Source: Deltaproteobacteria bacterium
Lineage (GTDB): Bacteria > Desulfobacterota > Desulfuromonadia > Geobacterales > Pseudopelobacteraceae
Reading direction: 5' to 3'
Length of the DNA: 42,871 nt
Assembly: GCA_014380135.1 (NCBI GenBank)
Contig: JACMKN010000037.1
Coordinates: 1-42,871, forward strand
Under the pieces are notes generated by a model. The model saw nothing but the letters and a program-made list of their open reading frames with translations, was not told the origin of the DNA and ran no database searches. The position numbers and the translations under genes were made by a program. This document shows positions 16,744 through 26,075 of this stretch, in pieces (the first letter of the stretch is position 1; each line of letters opens with the position of its first letter).

Positions 16744-19035
16744 TTACGACGAAAACTTGCGGGCCAGGTCGTTGTCGATCACATATATGCAGACTTCTCT
16801 GGCGCTCTGCTTGGTATAATGGAATTTGGCTCCGCAGAGGTTGTTGATCAGGAACGAGACGTCATCCCGAATGCGCTTGTCGTAGGTCTTGAAGGCATCG
16901 GTCTCGTAATCCTTGATAGCGCGGCGGAAGTTGGGGTTGTCGAGGAACGGGTCCAGTACTTTCTCCTTCAGGTTGTGGACATAGCGATCGTGGAGTGTCC
17001 TGTAAAGACCGGTTTCCCTGGGGTCCAGTCCTTCGGCCAGAATCTCCTGGGTAAGGGTTCTGCCGGCGTATTCCTTCTGGGTCTCCCGCCGAAACAGAAG
17101 CCTTGCATTATCCTCAACGACAGAGCCGATCACTCTTCTTTCGATACTGCGCAGAAACTCTTCGTTGATTTCCAGCTTGTCATTGGTGAAGCGGCAGACC
17201 GCCACCGAGCCCATCTCAAAGCTGACCGCAAACATATAATTGAGAAGTTCCCGGGCAATCTGCTCCTCGTTGTAGTAGTAAAGCGCTTCCTTGACCTCCT
17301 GAAGTACGGTGTAGTTGTAGTTTCGCAGCAGTGAATTCAGAAAACCGTCCGGCAGCATCTCGTACAGATCCTTGCGCCACTTGGTAAAGAAGGAGGTGAG
17401 GGCTGACATCGATATCAGTTCATCCTTGCGGGCATAGGCCGAGTAGAATTCGTTGAAGATTTTGATCGAATCCCGGCCTGAGAAACCGGTTACTCCTTCC
17501 TCTTCCGATTCATCGATAATCCGTCGTCGGCGTTTGGCGGTCAGGCGCTTGCGATCCTCATCCGAGACCCAGGTTGGAATATAGCCGGTGTATATTTCCA
17601 TCTTGAGGATCTGCAGGTTTTCGTCGCAGTATTGGCCGTATCTCATCGGATCGCCGATCCATTCCAGCAGCGCCTCGGATGTGGCTTTCATGCGGGTCGA
17701 GATGATGGCGCGGGCGAAGTTGTGCAGAACTCGGGGGATAAAGCTTTCATCAATATGCTTGCCGAAAATGTTGCGGTAGATTTCGACCTCGGTATTCAGG
17801 TCCATTACATAGGGGATGTTGATATATTCGATCCGGTCGCTGAAGGATTGAAAACCTTCAATGATTTTCTCGTCCTCAGGATTCATCAGGGCGATGAAGA
17901 GCGACCTGACGTTTTCCTCCACATCCTCGACCTTGTGAATCCCCTCGCTGATGATGTTGTGCAGCTCCAGCAGGCGCTCGGCGTTATGGGATTTCACATC
18001 CATCAGGGTATAGATGCCGTTGTTGGTTTTGGCAAAGTTGGAATAGATATACTTGACCGCGTTGCTGTCTCCCAGCAACGTGTCGATCTTGCGCTGCAGT
18101 TGCTCATTGGTCTTGATGTTCTGTTTCATTGGCTTGTCGCCCGGATTGAAAACCGTGATTCCCTCCCCCATACGGCGGTTGAAGCGGTAGGGTCGCGCAT
18201 GGATCATATTGTAGATTTCCATCGAACTGGGCAGGCGCTGGATCAGGGCCTCATATATCGAGCTGCAGATTGTGCAGGGACTTTCGCTGAAGACCCACTC
18301 GAACTCCTTATTGGTGAAGAGTTTCCACTTGAATTCATCATTTTCGAAGAGGTCGTCGAAAAACAGGCGCCGGTCCCGCTTGGGAATCAGGAGCAGCGGA
18401 TTGTCGTGGGATGGGCAGGCTATCTCCACATAATCGCCGGGGCGGTGCAGGGAATTCTTCATCTCGGCCAGTTCGGCCTGACCCAGCTCGTATTCATCCA
18501 GCAGAGTGGAGAGTCGGTCTACAAAAGACGACATCTGGGTTTCATTGATCTGCGCCAATATCCTCCGGTCAAGGCGCCAGACGACCTCATAGCGTCTGCC
18601 GGCGTCACTGTTGGCGTATTCCTCAAATTTCAGCAGCAGGTTGTTCAGGAAGGTGCTCTTGCCTGAACCGGGGGGGCCTTCAAAGATGTAGATCTTGTTC
18701 TGTCGGGCGCTCCCTTTCATCGCATCGACATGGTTGATCAGGCGGTTGGCAAACAGACGGTCGGCAAAGAAGGGGCGGTCCGTATTTTTAACAAACAGGT
18801 TACGACAGTCGTAAGAGACATAGTTGATCGATTCCGGATCATCGGGATACTCGTCGCGTCCTTCGCCGACGGAGGATTTGATCATGTCATGGAAGCATTG
18901 AAACACGTTGCGAACGACTGTCGCCGGTTGCATAGCCAGGATCTTCAGGAAGTCATCGAAGGGGATGGTCTGGCAGTGCTCCCGCTCGCTGATCTTTCGA
19001 TTGAGGTGTTTTATTGCTTTATCCACATTAGACAT
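16744..19035 (-). CDS. Second PrkA-family serine protein kinase/AAA+ protein
   Basis: A 763-residue PrkA relative, longer and divergent from the one at the head of the operon. Walker A is FEGPPGSGKST (about residues 118-128). A Cys/His cluster, ACPSH (207-210) and CTIC (254-257), looks able to bind zinc; this is inference. A Walker-B-like stretch reads GIYTLMDVKSHN, sensor 1 is ALMNPED, and the arginine-finger region is FSDRIEYINIPYVMDLNTE. The C-terminal PrkA domain runs from about 520 (SGRDSIKIFNEFYSAYARKDELISMSALTSFF) to the end. It begins 11 bases after the spoVR stop, so it is the fourth gene of the module. PrkA proteins of E. coli (YeaG) and Bacillus are tied to starvation or sporulation; kinase versus protease activity is debated. 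Substrate unknown. Confidence 0.88.
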   Translation of the reverse strand: MSNVDKAIKHLNRKISEREHCQTIPFDDFLKILAMQPATVVRNVFQCFHDMIKSSVGEGRDEYPDDPESINYVSYDCRNLFVKNTDRPFFADRLFANRLINHVDAMKGSARQNKIYIFEGPPGSGKSTFLNNLLLKFEEYANSDAGRRYEVVWRLDRRILAQINETQMSSFVDRLSTLLDEYELGQAELAEMKNSLHRPGDYVEIACPSHDNPLLLIPKRDRRLFFDDLFENDEFKWKLFTNKEFEWVFSESPCTICSSIYEALIQRLPSSMEIYNMIHARPYRFNRRMGEGITVFNPGDKPMKQNIKTNEQLQRKIDTLLGDSNAVKYIYSNFAKTNNGIYTLMDVKSHNAERLLELHNIISEGIHKVEDVEENVRSLFIALMNPEDEKIIEGFQSFSDRIEYINIPYVMDLNTEVEIYRNIFGKHIDESFIPRVLHNFARAIISTRMKATSEALLEWIGDPMRYGQYCDENLQILKMEIYTGYIPTWVSDEDRKRLTAKRRRRIIDESEEEGVTGFSGRDSIKIFNEFYSAYARKDELISMSALTSFFTKWRKDLYEMLPDGFLNSLLRNYNYTVLQEVKEALYYYNEEQIARELLNYMFAVSFEMGSVAVCRFTNDKLEINEEFLRSIERRVIGSVVEDNARLLFRRETQKEYAGRTLTQEILAEGLDPRETGLYRTLHDRYVHNLKEKVLDPFLDNPNFRRAIKDYETDAFKTYDKRIRDDVSFLINNLCGAKFHYTKQSAREVCIYVIDNDLARKFSS

Positions 19036-19045
19036 ATATCACCAG

Positions 19046-20674
19046 TCAGAATTTCTTTTTGGATAATACTTTGCCATTCATTGAATATAAGACCCGCTGC
19101 CAGGCGATTTCCCCCTCCAGCGCTTCATCTGTTTTTGCCGGTGCCGCCGGTGCAGGAAGAATCTGGGCCTCACTGGTTTCCAGATGTACCGGGCCGCCCC
19201 ACAGGTATTCGATCCCGACCATAGTGTTGGCGATATATTCCTGCACCAGTTGTTTTCCCTCGAATTTATGTATCAGGTACAAGCTGCCTTCGATTCCTTT
19301 GGTCTGATCCACGCTGATGACAGGCGGGTGATAGAGCGAATCCTGCATCATCTGCAGATAATCCTTCGCCTTGCGGCTCTTGACGTAGTACTGCCAAACC
19401 ATGCGCTGCTGATCAAGCCGCTTGCCGGCGACAAACAGTTTGTGTCTGTCAATGAAATCCTGATCAAGATAATTTTTCAGAAACAGATAATCGGACAGGT
19501 TCTCACGAACTTTGAAAATGAAATCTTTCCCGGTTGAGACACCGGTGTTGAACTGTTTGCGGCTGTCGGCATTTGCCAGTCGCTGATAATCAAAAGATAT
19601 GCGCCCCTTGTCGGCCTGTTCCTCAATATGGGTAAAAAGCCGCATCCCCAGTGCATACGGATTCATACCGACCCGTGGCATGGATGTAACGCCGGCATGA
19701 ACCCTAGCGAAGTCCACTTCATGTCCCTTGATGCGGTCATCCTGCAAAAAAAGTGTTTCGTGCCAATAACTGGCCCAGCCTTCGTTCAGGATCTTGGTCC
19801 GGATTTGAGGCTGGAAGAAGATGGATGTCTTGCGAACGATCTCCAGGATCGAGCGCATCCAGATATTTTCGTCCCTGGCCAGAAATTCCGACTTGTCCAG
19901 CAGGTAACGGAGCAGGTCCCGTTTTTTCGCCGGGCGCGTATCCATGGCTCTGGCAAAATGCGCCTCCAGTTCCGGGTAGCGCCGCTCCGCCTCGGCGAAA
20001 AAGGTTTTTTCACCCAGTTCGCCATAGGTTTTCAGACATTCGTTGTAGCGATTGACCTCTTTGATATATTCGCTGACCGGTATCTTTTTCTCCGATTGCA
20101 GAAACAGATCGAAATAATAGTTGAGACGAGAAGAACAGTCCGCCTCCGGAGGTGTAAAAAGGTCCGCCAGTTCACCATGGAAGTCGACCAGGTTGTCGAT
20201 GCCCCTGGCAAATTCGATCACATAATCTACCCAGCGCCCCTTTTCGGCTCTGAGTCTGGCGATCACCCGTTTGTCCGACAGGGCCTGACCGGTGAAGTCA
20301 TAATCCCAAGTGTGGCGAAAGTACAGATTGTTCTGGAAAAAATCGATGTGGGCCAGGACATGGTAGAAAATCATCACATTCAGCCAGTCCGGGTTGTTGT
20401 CGTTGTAAAAGGAGATCGGCGGGCGGGTGTTGATGACCGTTTCGTAGGGGTTGTTGGGGTAGAGTTCGTACTTGCCCCGCTCCCGCAATACCTCCACGTC
20501 GTGGACCCAGTAGTCGTAGAGCGTCGGAATCATGACCTTGGGGGACAGTTCCAGCAGGTCCCGGTTGGTGACGATATATTCCAGGCTCTCGTCGGTGAAG
20601 GAGAGACCGGCCGCCCGGGCGCGCTCCTTGCACCCCTCCATGATCCGCTTGGTATGTTGATTGATCAGTTCCAT
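19046..20674 (-). CDS. SpoVR family protein
   Basis: A 542-residue member of the SpoVR/YcgB family, all alpha and beta, cytoplasmic, with no known reaction. In Bacillus it affects spore cortex; in non-sporulating proteobacteria it travels with prkA (yeaG) and yeaH, as here. Family lines visible are YDYWVHDVEVLRERGKYELYPNNPYETVINTRPPISFYNDNNP, HVLAHIDFFQNNLYFRHT, ILNEGWASYWHETLFLQDD and RVGMNPYALGMRLFTHIEEQADKGR. The conserved His residues in HIDFF and the ENEGWASYWH-type motif suggest metal or catalytic roles, but this is not proven. The ribosome site is weak (GATGGG), and the 56-base gap upstream is filled by a REP-like palindrome. Confidence 0.93.
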   Translation of the reverse strand: MELINQHTKRIMEGCKERARAAGLSFTDESLEYIVTNRDLLELSPKVMIPTLYDYWVHDVEVLRERGKYELYPNNPYETVINTRPPISFYNDNNPDWLNVMIFYHVLAHIDFFQNNLYFRHTWDYDFTGQALSDKRVIARLRAEKGRWVDYVIEFARGIDNLVDFHGELADLFTPPEADCSSRLNYYFDLFLQSEKKIPVSEYIKEVNRYNECLKTYGELGEKTFFAEAERRYPELEAHFARAMDTRPAKKRDLLRYLLDKSEFLARDENIWMRSILEIVRKTSIFFQPQIRTKILNEGWASYWHETLFLQDDRIKGHEVDFARVHAGVTSMPRVGMNPYALGMRLFTHIEEQADKGRISFDYQRLANADSRKQFNTGVSTGKDFIFKVRENLSDYLFLKNYLDQDFIDRHKLFVAGKRLDQQRMVWQYYVKSRKAKDYLQMMQDSLYHPPVISVDQTKGIEGSLYLIHKFEGKQLVQEYIANTMVGIEYLWGGPVHLETSEAQILPAPAAPAKTDEALEGEIAWQRVLYSMNGKVLSKKKF

Positions 20675-20687
20675 GGAATACCCATCT

Positions 20688-20734
20688 GTAGGAGCTCTGT
20701 TTCAGCGCCCGGTGCGGGGTGACCCCGCTCCTAG
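20688..20734. repeat. REP-like imperfect palindrome between yeaH-type and spoVR genes
   Basis: GTAGGAGC at one end pairs with GCTCCTAG at the other. Inside lies a second stem GCGGGGT-g-ACCCCGC. The outer 7-bp arms (TAGGAGC/GCTCCTA) are perfect, and the element starts with GTAG, the tetranucleotide typical of REP/RAYT elements. The TAG stop of the upstream DUF444 gene lies in one arm. No second copy was found by eye in this window. Confidence 0.55.
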
Positions 20735-22110
20735 GAAATCAAACGTTTTATGCCTTCGATCAGCCTTGATTCATCGGCATCTTTTTGTATTACATCCAGC
20801 CGCAACAGGTCCGGCTTCTTGCTAAGAAGTTCGGAGCTGTTCAGATAGCGTGCTACAGTAGTGGTTCCCATCTGCCCATGCTCGGCAATGGTTACACCCA
20901 CCCGGCTGGCATAGGTCAGCATCTTTTCCAGTTCAGGAATCGCCTTGGAGCCGGCCTCGTCCCAATCATCGCCATCGGTGCCTTGAAAAACGTAGATGTT
21001 GTAATCCTTGGCCAGATTTTCACGGGCCACAATCTCGTTGACCAGTTGATAGGCGCTGGAAACCTGCGTTCCGCCGGCAACCCTGGAGTTGTAGTATGTA
21101 TAGAAGTCCGGCACCTCTTTGGCTTCTGTGTCGTGCAGTATAAAACGGGATTCCGCCTGGCCACCGTATTGGTAAAGCAGCCAGCTGTAGATCAGCACAT
21201 GTTGGCTTACGATCAGATCCGTGACCTTTCCGACCATGGAGCCGGAATAATCGCGCAGAAAAAAGAGCATGGCCTGCGGCTCATAATCTTTTTCGCGCGA
21301 CAGGATGCGATAGACCTTGTCGCGCGGGGCGATCAGGAACTGGGTAGGATCAATGTCCGATACATCCGGCAGGTTGCCCAGGGCGATGTTCGTTTCAACG
21401 ATCTTGCGCAGTGTAGCCTTCTTGTCCAGCACCTGGCCGAAACCGCGATTTTTATCCGTCAGATCATAGGTGTAGCGCGTAAAGGAACGCTTCTTGCCTT
21501 TGTCCTTAAGATTCGGCAGCTGAAATTTTTCGGAGAGAGTCTTGCCGAGATCGTAAGCGGAGGATTCCATCTCGTGATTCGAGCCACCTCCCTCTCCCGG
21601 GCCGCTACCGTCCTGATCGCCATCATCACGGACCGGTTGTTCACCGATGACTTCTCCCTCCTGCTCATCGCCGGTGCCGCCCGACGTGCCCCCTTCGCCT
21701 GGCGGACGAACCGTCGGATCGTGAAAAAACTTTTCCTCGACCGTGGTCGGTACGACTACGACCTTTCCCTTGCGGCCACGCCCAGGTTTTACCAGTTTGC
21801 CGACCTGTATTTTGCGGGGAAAGCCGTCCTGTTCACGCTGTCGGTCACGCTCCAGCAGTTCGTCCAGTGATTTCGCCAGACCGGCTGCACTTAAATAGGG
21901 CGTCACCGCCTGACGCAGGACAAGCAGATCACCGCTCTCGTAGAGGCCGCGGCTGAAACCTGCCAGATCGGGGTCCATCGGCACATCGCGCGCTGGAACT
22001 GCATGGCTGTCGGTCGCCGTTGCCAACTCCGCCCTCAGTCGCGCCTCCCGTTCGGGGTCAAGACCGGATGCTCTCAGTTCTTCCGGATATGTAGGCAGAT
22101 CATTTCGCAT
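20731..22110 (-). CDS. yeaH: YeaH/DUF444 family protein with a MIDAS-type VWA fold
   Basis: A 459-residue homologue of E. coli YeaH, the usual partner of the PrkA-type kinase YeaG. The first 130 residues are charged and include the basic block VKPGRGRKGKVV. Residues about 133-180 are a Gly/Asp/Glu-rich linker. The C-terminal half carries a von Willebrand-A-like domain with a metal-site motif DYSGS (287-291, in FFLRDYSGSMVGK), a second threonine in VAGGTQVSSAY, and an acidic DGDDWDEAG loop. The start lies 24 bases after the prkA stop. Its stop codon is inside the REP-like palindrome. Role unknown; co-occurrence suggests a complex with PrkA. Confidence 0.92.
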   Translation of the reverse strand: MRNDLPTYPEELRASGLDPEREARLRAELATATDSHAVPARDVPMDPDLAGFSRGLYESGDLLVLRQAVTPYLSAAGLAKSLDELLERDRQREQDGFPRKIQVGKLVKPGRGRKGKVVVVPTTVEEKFFHDPTVRPPGEGGTSGGTGDEQEGEVIGEQPVRDDGDQDGSGPGEGGGSNHEMESSAYDLGKTLSEKFQLPNLKDKGKKRSFTRYTYDLTDKNRGFGQVLDKKATLRKIVETNIALGNLPDVSDIDPTQFLIAPRDKVYRILSREKDYEPQAMLFFLRDYSGSMVGKVTDLIVSQHVLIYSWLLYQYGGQAESRFILHDTEAKEVPDFYTYYNSRVAGGTQVSSAYQLVNEIVARENLAKDYNIYVFQGTDGDDWDEAGSKAIPELEKMLTYASRVGVTIAEHGQMGTTTVARYLNSSELLSKKPDLLRLDVIQKDADESRLIEGIKRLIS

Positions 22111-22134
22111 ATATTCTTAAAAGGCCTATTGATT

Positions 22135-24189
22135 TTAGTTTTCATCTTCCTGCGTGCAGAAATATTCGATCGTCTTCTGTGCGCAGGTCCGGCAGTAGCC
22201 CAGTTTGTCCAGCATGGTCGTGATCATGCGATCGTAGAGTTTCTGGTTCTCCTCGTTGGTGCGGTTGGCCAGGGCACCGATCAGGCTGCCGGCGCCGGCG
22301 ATATCAGACTTCAGACGAACATCGGTGACCGCTTTGACCAGTTCCAGATTGTCCATGAAGTCATAATTGGGATCCATCGATATCTTCTGGCCGTAGATCT
22401 TGCGGATCGAGGTGCGGAACGAATCCCTCTGCTCCTCGGTTTTCAGACCTATTCTTTCCTCGACACTCTTCACATAACGCTCGTCTATTTTCAGCGCCCG
22501 CAGTTCTCCGCTCTGGGGATCCTTATATTTCCACATCCGGTCCGGCCCCAAGTTTTCGGCATCAATGCCGATGATCATGTTGACATAGTTCATCACGTCT
22601 TTGCGTATGGCATAAGGTTCATCCATGTAGGCGTTGAACATCTCGGTCATGATCCGTTCGCGGTAAAGCCCTTTGGCGATCTTCAAATCCTCCAGATACT
22701 TGGCGCGGTCATTGGTTTCGACCACATAGTCCAGTACAACCCGTTCAAGGGTTTTGAAGACATCGTAGGCGAACATGCAGCGCCCTTCATTGGTTTCCGA
22801 ATTCTCGACCTGCAGCTGGATGGAACGCCCCAGGCTGCGATGTCCCAACCCCTTCTGACCGAAGCGTTTGGTTATGTCCGGGTCCTGCCCGAGGGTGTCA
22901 ATCACCTCCGCCAACGCCTTTATGCTTTTCTCTCCGGCCACTTCCCCGGCCGCCAGCTTCATGGTTTCGATGGGGGTCAGCTTTTCAGAACGGGGAAAAC
23001 GGGTCAGGACAACAGCGACAGAGGCGGCATAGTTCAGGTTCGGATCCTGATGCAGTGCCTCCTTGGTCAGGGTTGTCTTGGCATCGCTGCCGATAGCGTA
23101 GGCTGTCAGACCTTCCTGCATCCGATAGTTGGTGTTGTGCGAGACGTAGCAGATCCGGCAGCGGTCAACGATCGGCGCCTCCTCTTTTTCGGCCAGGAAA
23201 CGGTTGAATTCGGAGTTGTTGCTGGTGGCGATGATCAGCGAATCTATCGGCCACTTGTAGCCGTCGATCTCGATGGCCCGGTTCTGGATCACACCCAGGT
23301 AAACCTGAACCAGATCTTTCTTGTTCTTGAAGATCTCGTCGGAAAAGTGGATTCCGCCGCCGGCGACCCGTGCCAGGGCGCCGCGACGCAGATCAAAACG
23401 GTAGGGGTTGTTGGTGTCGGAGATATGCAGCAGGCGCTGGATCGACTCTTCACCCAGCAGATCCACCGACGATGATGTGATCTTGTCCTTGGCAGGATAT
23501 TTGCCTGTAACGGTCCCCAGGCTTTCGCTCATCGGTACCGGTATCACCTCTATGAATTCCAGCATGCGATTCAGGTCGCCGTCGCAAAAATCGCGTATAT
23601 CGTTCCAGATGTAGCCGCTGCAGGCGCCCAGCGGGCGGTAGTTTCCGTAGAGGGTGTCTATCTCGGTTTCGTCCAACCCGCCCCGTTCAGCCAGAAAACG
23701 GCGGTTATCCGAGGTTGAGTCGTCCAGATTCATAGCCAGTATCAGCGGATCTTCGAAGGTCTGAGAATCGACAATATTGATCTTGCCGTAGTGCCCCAGT
23801 TGTGCCAGGCCGTTGAAGCGGAATGTATAACGGCGATTTTTCGGCTGTGACAGGAAAGCCCGATACTGGGCGCAAAGAAATTCGACAAAAAAAGTCTTGC
23901 CGTTGCCCGGTTCTCCGACCAGAACGAAGGCCATCTCCTTGCTGGAGCCCCCTTCGGCGGCATCCTTGACATAGGAAACGAAGCTGTTGATCTCATCAAA
24001 CATGCCGATGGTATGTTTCCTGCCGCTACGGAATACCTTGAAATCGTAGGTCGTCCGGCCGTTGACAACCACTTTCTCAAAGCCGGATCCCAGAATCATC
24101 CTTGCCACGGATTGAAAGGCATTTTCGAAGACTCTTTCACCTTCTTTTAGTGCAATAACATGCTGAATCAACTTTTCATGGGAAGCCAT
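22135..24189 (-). CDS. prkA: PrkA-family serine protein kinase/AAA+ protein
   Basis: A 684-residue PrkA/YeaG homologue. Walker A is VGEPGNGKTFF (91-101). The typical PrkA core follows: GGIHFSDEIFKNKKDLVQVYLGVIQ, sensor-like IIATSNNSEFNRF, and the arginine region IVDRCRICYVSHNTNYRMQEGL. The C-terminal PrkA domain contains KGLGHRSLGRSIQLQVENSE and AYMDEPYAIRKDVMNYVNMIIG. The tail ends with a CRTC pair and a further Cys. It lacks the paired cysteines seen in the middle of the second copy. The ATG follows CGGAGGACAAGC, one of the best ribosome sites here. It heads the four-gene module and is transcribed away from aroC. E. coli yeaG-yeaH depends on sigma S; I cannot show that here. Confidence 0.95.
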   Translation of the reverse strand: MASHEKLIQHVIALKEGERVFENAFQSVARMILGSGFEKVVVNGRTTYDFKVFRSGRKHTIGMFDEINSFVSYVKDAAEGGSSKEMAFVLVGEPGNGKTFFVEFLCAQYRAFLSQPKNRRYTFRFNGLAQLGHYGKINIVDSQTFEDPLILAMNLDDSTSDNRRFLAERGGLDETEIDTLYGNYRPLGACSGYIWNDIRDFCDGDLNRMLEFIEVIPVPMSESLGTVTGKYPAKDKITSSSVDLLGEESIQRLLHISDTNNPYRFDLRRGALARVAGGGIHFSDEIFKNKKDLVQVYLGVIQNRAIEIDGYKWPIDSLIIATSNNSEFNRFLAEKEEAPIVDRCRICYVSHNTNYRMQEGLTAYAIGSDAKTTLTKEALHQDPNLNYAASVAVVLTRFPRSEKLTPIETMKLAAGEVAGEKSIKALAEVIDTLGQDPDITKRFGQKGLGHRSLGRSIQLQVENSETNEGRCMFAYDVFKTLERVVLDYVVETNDRAKYLEDLKIAKGLYRERIMTEMFNAYMDEPYAIRKDVMNYVNMIIGIDAENLGPDRMWKYKDPQSGELRALKIDERYVKSVEERIGLKTEEQRDSFRTSIRKIYGQKISMDPNYDFMDNLELVKAVTDVRLKSDIAGAGSLIGALANRTNEENQKLYDRMITTMLDKLGYCRTCAQKTIEYFCTQEDEN

Positions 24190-24255
24190 GCTTGTCCTCC
24201 GTATGGTTATCGATTGATAGGAAGATTATCTCTTCTAATTATTACCCACTATAAA

Positions 24256-24264
24256 ATATTAGCA
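24256..24264 (-). promoter_or_regulatory. Candidate extended -10 promoter of the prkA module
   Basis: Minus strand TGCTAATAT: TGC followed by TAATAT. There is no good -35 at 17 bases. An extended -10 without a -35 also fits a stationary-phase sigma factor. It lies about 70 bases before prkA. Confidence 0.3.
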
Positions 24265-24319
24265 AGTCGTATATGGAATATAACTTAAAAAGTTTCGGCG
24301 ACTACCCGCTTTCAATGGC

Positions 24320-24340
24320 GCAAGGCCTCTTTTGCCTTGC
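24320..24340. other. 7-bp inverted repeat in the prkA/aroC divergent region
   Basis: GCAAGGC-ctctttt-GCCTTGC, a perfect 7-bp stem with a 7-base loop, not followed by a T run on either strand. It could be an operator or an RNA leader element for aroC. Nothing else supports a function. Confidence 0.4.
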
Positions 24341-24400
24341 TGTAGCTGTATTATAAATGTTAATTTGCGTCCGGTTTGAATCATCTTCGGAGGTTTTTTT

Positions 24401-25561
24401 GTGAGCGTGTTCCGTTATCTGACGGCCGGTGAATCCCACGGTCCGCAGTTGAGTGCAATTATTGAAGGCCTGCCGGCCGGTATCCGCTTGTCGGCCGAGA
24501 CTGTTAATCTTGATCTGGCCCGCCGCCAGCAGGGCTATGGCCGCGGTGGTCGCATGAAGATCGAAAAGGACACGGCCGATTTGCTTTCCGGTGTGCGCTG
24601 GGGTGAAACGCTGGGATCCCCGTTGACGCTGGTTGTGAAGAACCGCGACTGGGAAAACTGGCTGGAAAAAATGTCGCCGCTGCCGGAACATCGTGACGAT
24701 TCCAGCGCCGTGACCCGTCCACGGCCCGGACATGCCGATCTGTCCGGAGCACTAAAGTACAATCATCGAGATGTCCGCAATGTGCTGGAACGCTCCAGTG
24801 CCCGTGAGACCGCAGTTCGCGTGGCGGTAGGCGGGGTGGCGCGGGCGCTGCTGGCCGAGTTGGACATCCGGGTGGGAGGCTTTGTTACCGAGGTGGGAGG
24901 GGTGAGCGCTTCTATTCCGAATGAGCCGCTGGGTACGCTGTGGCAGCTTGCCGCCGAGTCGGAAATGTTCTGTTGCGATCCGCTTGCCGAAGAGGAAATG
25001 AAGCGGGCCATAGATGCCGCCAAGGCTGCCGGAGATACCCTTGGAGGTGTGGTTGAGGTGCAGGTGCTGGGTGTTCCGATCGGGCTGGGAAGCTATGTGC
25101 ATTGGGACCGCAAGCTGGATGCAAGGCTTGCGATGGCGCTGATGAGTATTCAGGCTATCAAGGGGGTCGAGGTCGGGATCGGCTTCGAGGCCGCCCGTCG
25201 TCCGGGCTCACAGGTGCACGATGAAATTTTCTATCATGGAGGCTATTGCCGCGATACAAATAATGCCGGCGGTATCGAAGGGGGCATGTCCAACGGTGAG
25301 CCGATCGTGCTGCGGGCTGCGATGAAGCCGATTCCAACCCTCTATAAACCGCTCCGCTCTGTAGATATGCGTACTCATGAAGTTTTTGAGGCCACCGTGG
25401 AACGCTCCGATACCTGTGCGGTTCCGGCTGCGTTGGTGGTGGCCGAGGCGGTCGTGGCAATCGAGATTGCCAATGCCCTGCTGGAAAAGTTCGGCGGCGA
25501 TTCGATCGTTGAGATTCGGCGTAACATAGAGGGCTATCGGGAGCAGGTCCGCAATGCCTGA
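24401..25561 (+). CDS. aroC: Chorismate synthase
   Basis: Converts EPSP to chorismate with reduced FMN, the last shikimate step. It starts at GTG behind a strong CGGAGG ribosome site, giving 386 residues. Signatures: [18 protein letters not shown] at the N-terminus, the FMN-binding [32 protein letters not shown] with [19 protein letters not shown], and the C-terminal signature [24 protein letters not shown]. It opens the aro operon and overlaps aroK by 8 bases. Products of AroC feed TrpE/TrpG and MqnA encoded elsewhere in the window. Confidence 0.98.
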   Translation: MSVFRYLTAGESHGPQLSAIIEGLPAGIRLSAETVNLDLARRQQGYGRGGRMKIEKDTADLLSGVRWGETLGSPLTLVVKNRDWENWLEKMSPLPEHRDDSSAVTRPRPGHADLSGALKYNHRDVRNVLERSSARETAVRVAVGGVARALLAELDIRVGGFVTEVGGVSASIPNEPLGTLWQLAAESEMFCCDPLAEEEMKRAIDAAKAAGDTLGGVVEVQVLGVPIGLGSYVHWDRKLDARLAMALMSIQAIKGVEVGIGFEAARRPGSQVHDEIFYHGGYCRDTNNAGGIEGGMSNGEPIVLRAAMKPIPTLYKPLRSVDMRTHEVFEATVERSDTCAVPAALVVAEAVVAIEIANALLEKFGGDSIVEIRRNIEGYREQVRNA

Positions 25562-26075
25562 TCGCCCGATTATCCTGACCGGCTTCATGGGGAGCGGCAA
25601 AAGCAGTGTCGGTAAAGTGCTGGCTGAAAAACTTTCATGCCGTTTTATCGACCTGGATGCCGAAATTGTTGCGGCCGCCGGACTCTCGATCAACGAGATA
25701 TTTGCCCGGGATGGTGAGGATGCCTTTCGCGGGCTGGAGTGTGCCCAGCTGGAGCGGATTCTTTCATCAGGTGAGGAGTGTGTCATTGCCACCGGCGGCG
25801 GAGTGGTGATCAGACAGCAGAACCGCGAACTGATGCGGAAACGTGGGGTTATTGTCAATCTGAAGGTGACTCTGGAGCAGGTTCTTGACCGTCTGCAGGG
25901 CTGCAGCGATCGCCCGCTGCTGGCCGGTGAAAAGGCCCCGGAGCGAGTCAGGGTGCTGATGGAGGGGCGGGAACAATTATATGCCGACGCAGATATTAGA
26001 ATTGACACGAACGGGAAATCCGTGGAAGATGTCGCGGCAGTGATTCTGTGCCGTTTGAAGGGGCTTTCTGCGTGA
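25554..26075 (+). CDS. aroK: Shikimate kinase
   Basis: Phosphorylates shikimate with ATP. The 173-residue protein has Walker [13 protein letters not shown] (residues 10-21), the shikimate-binding acidic motif [16 protein letters not shown] with the substrate arginine, and the ATGGGVV loop. The lid arginine lies in QGCSDRPLL. The start codon is inside the end of aroC and the stop overlaps aroB (GTGA), so aroC, aroK and aroB are probably translationally coupled. Confidence 0.97.
   Translation: MPDRPIILTGFMGSGKSSVGKVLAEKLSCRFIDLDAEIVAAAGLSINEIFARDGEDAFRGLECAQLERILSSGEECVIATGGGVVIRQQNRELMRKRGVIVNLKVTLEQVLDRLQGCSDRPLLAGEKAPERVRVLMEGREQLYADADIRIDTNGKSVEDVAAVILCRLKGLSA

Noticed and set aside
19628-20722. 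364-residue plus-strand ORF opposite spoVR
   Set aside because: Shadow frame: the SpoVR protein on the minus strand shows clear family motifs, this one shows none.
22003-23475. 490-residue plus-strand ORF opposite prkA and yeaH
   Set aside because: Antisense shadow of two well-recognised genes with the expected codon pattern on the minus strand. No family motif and no ribosome site.
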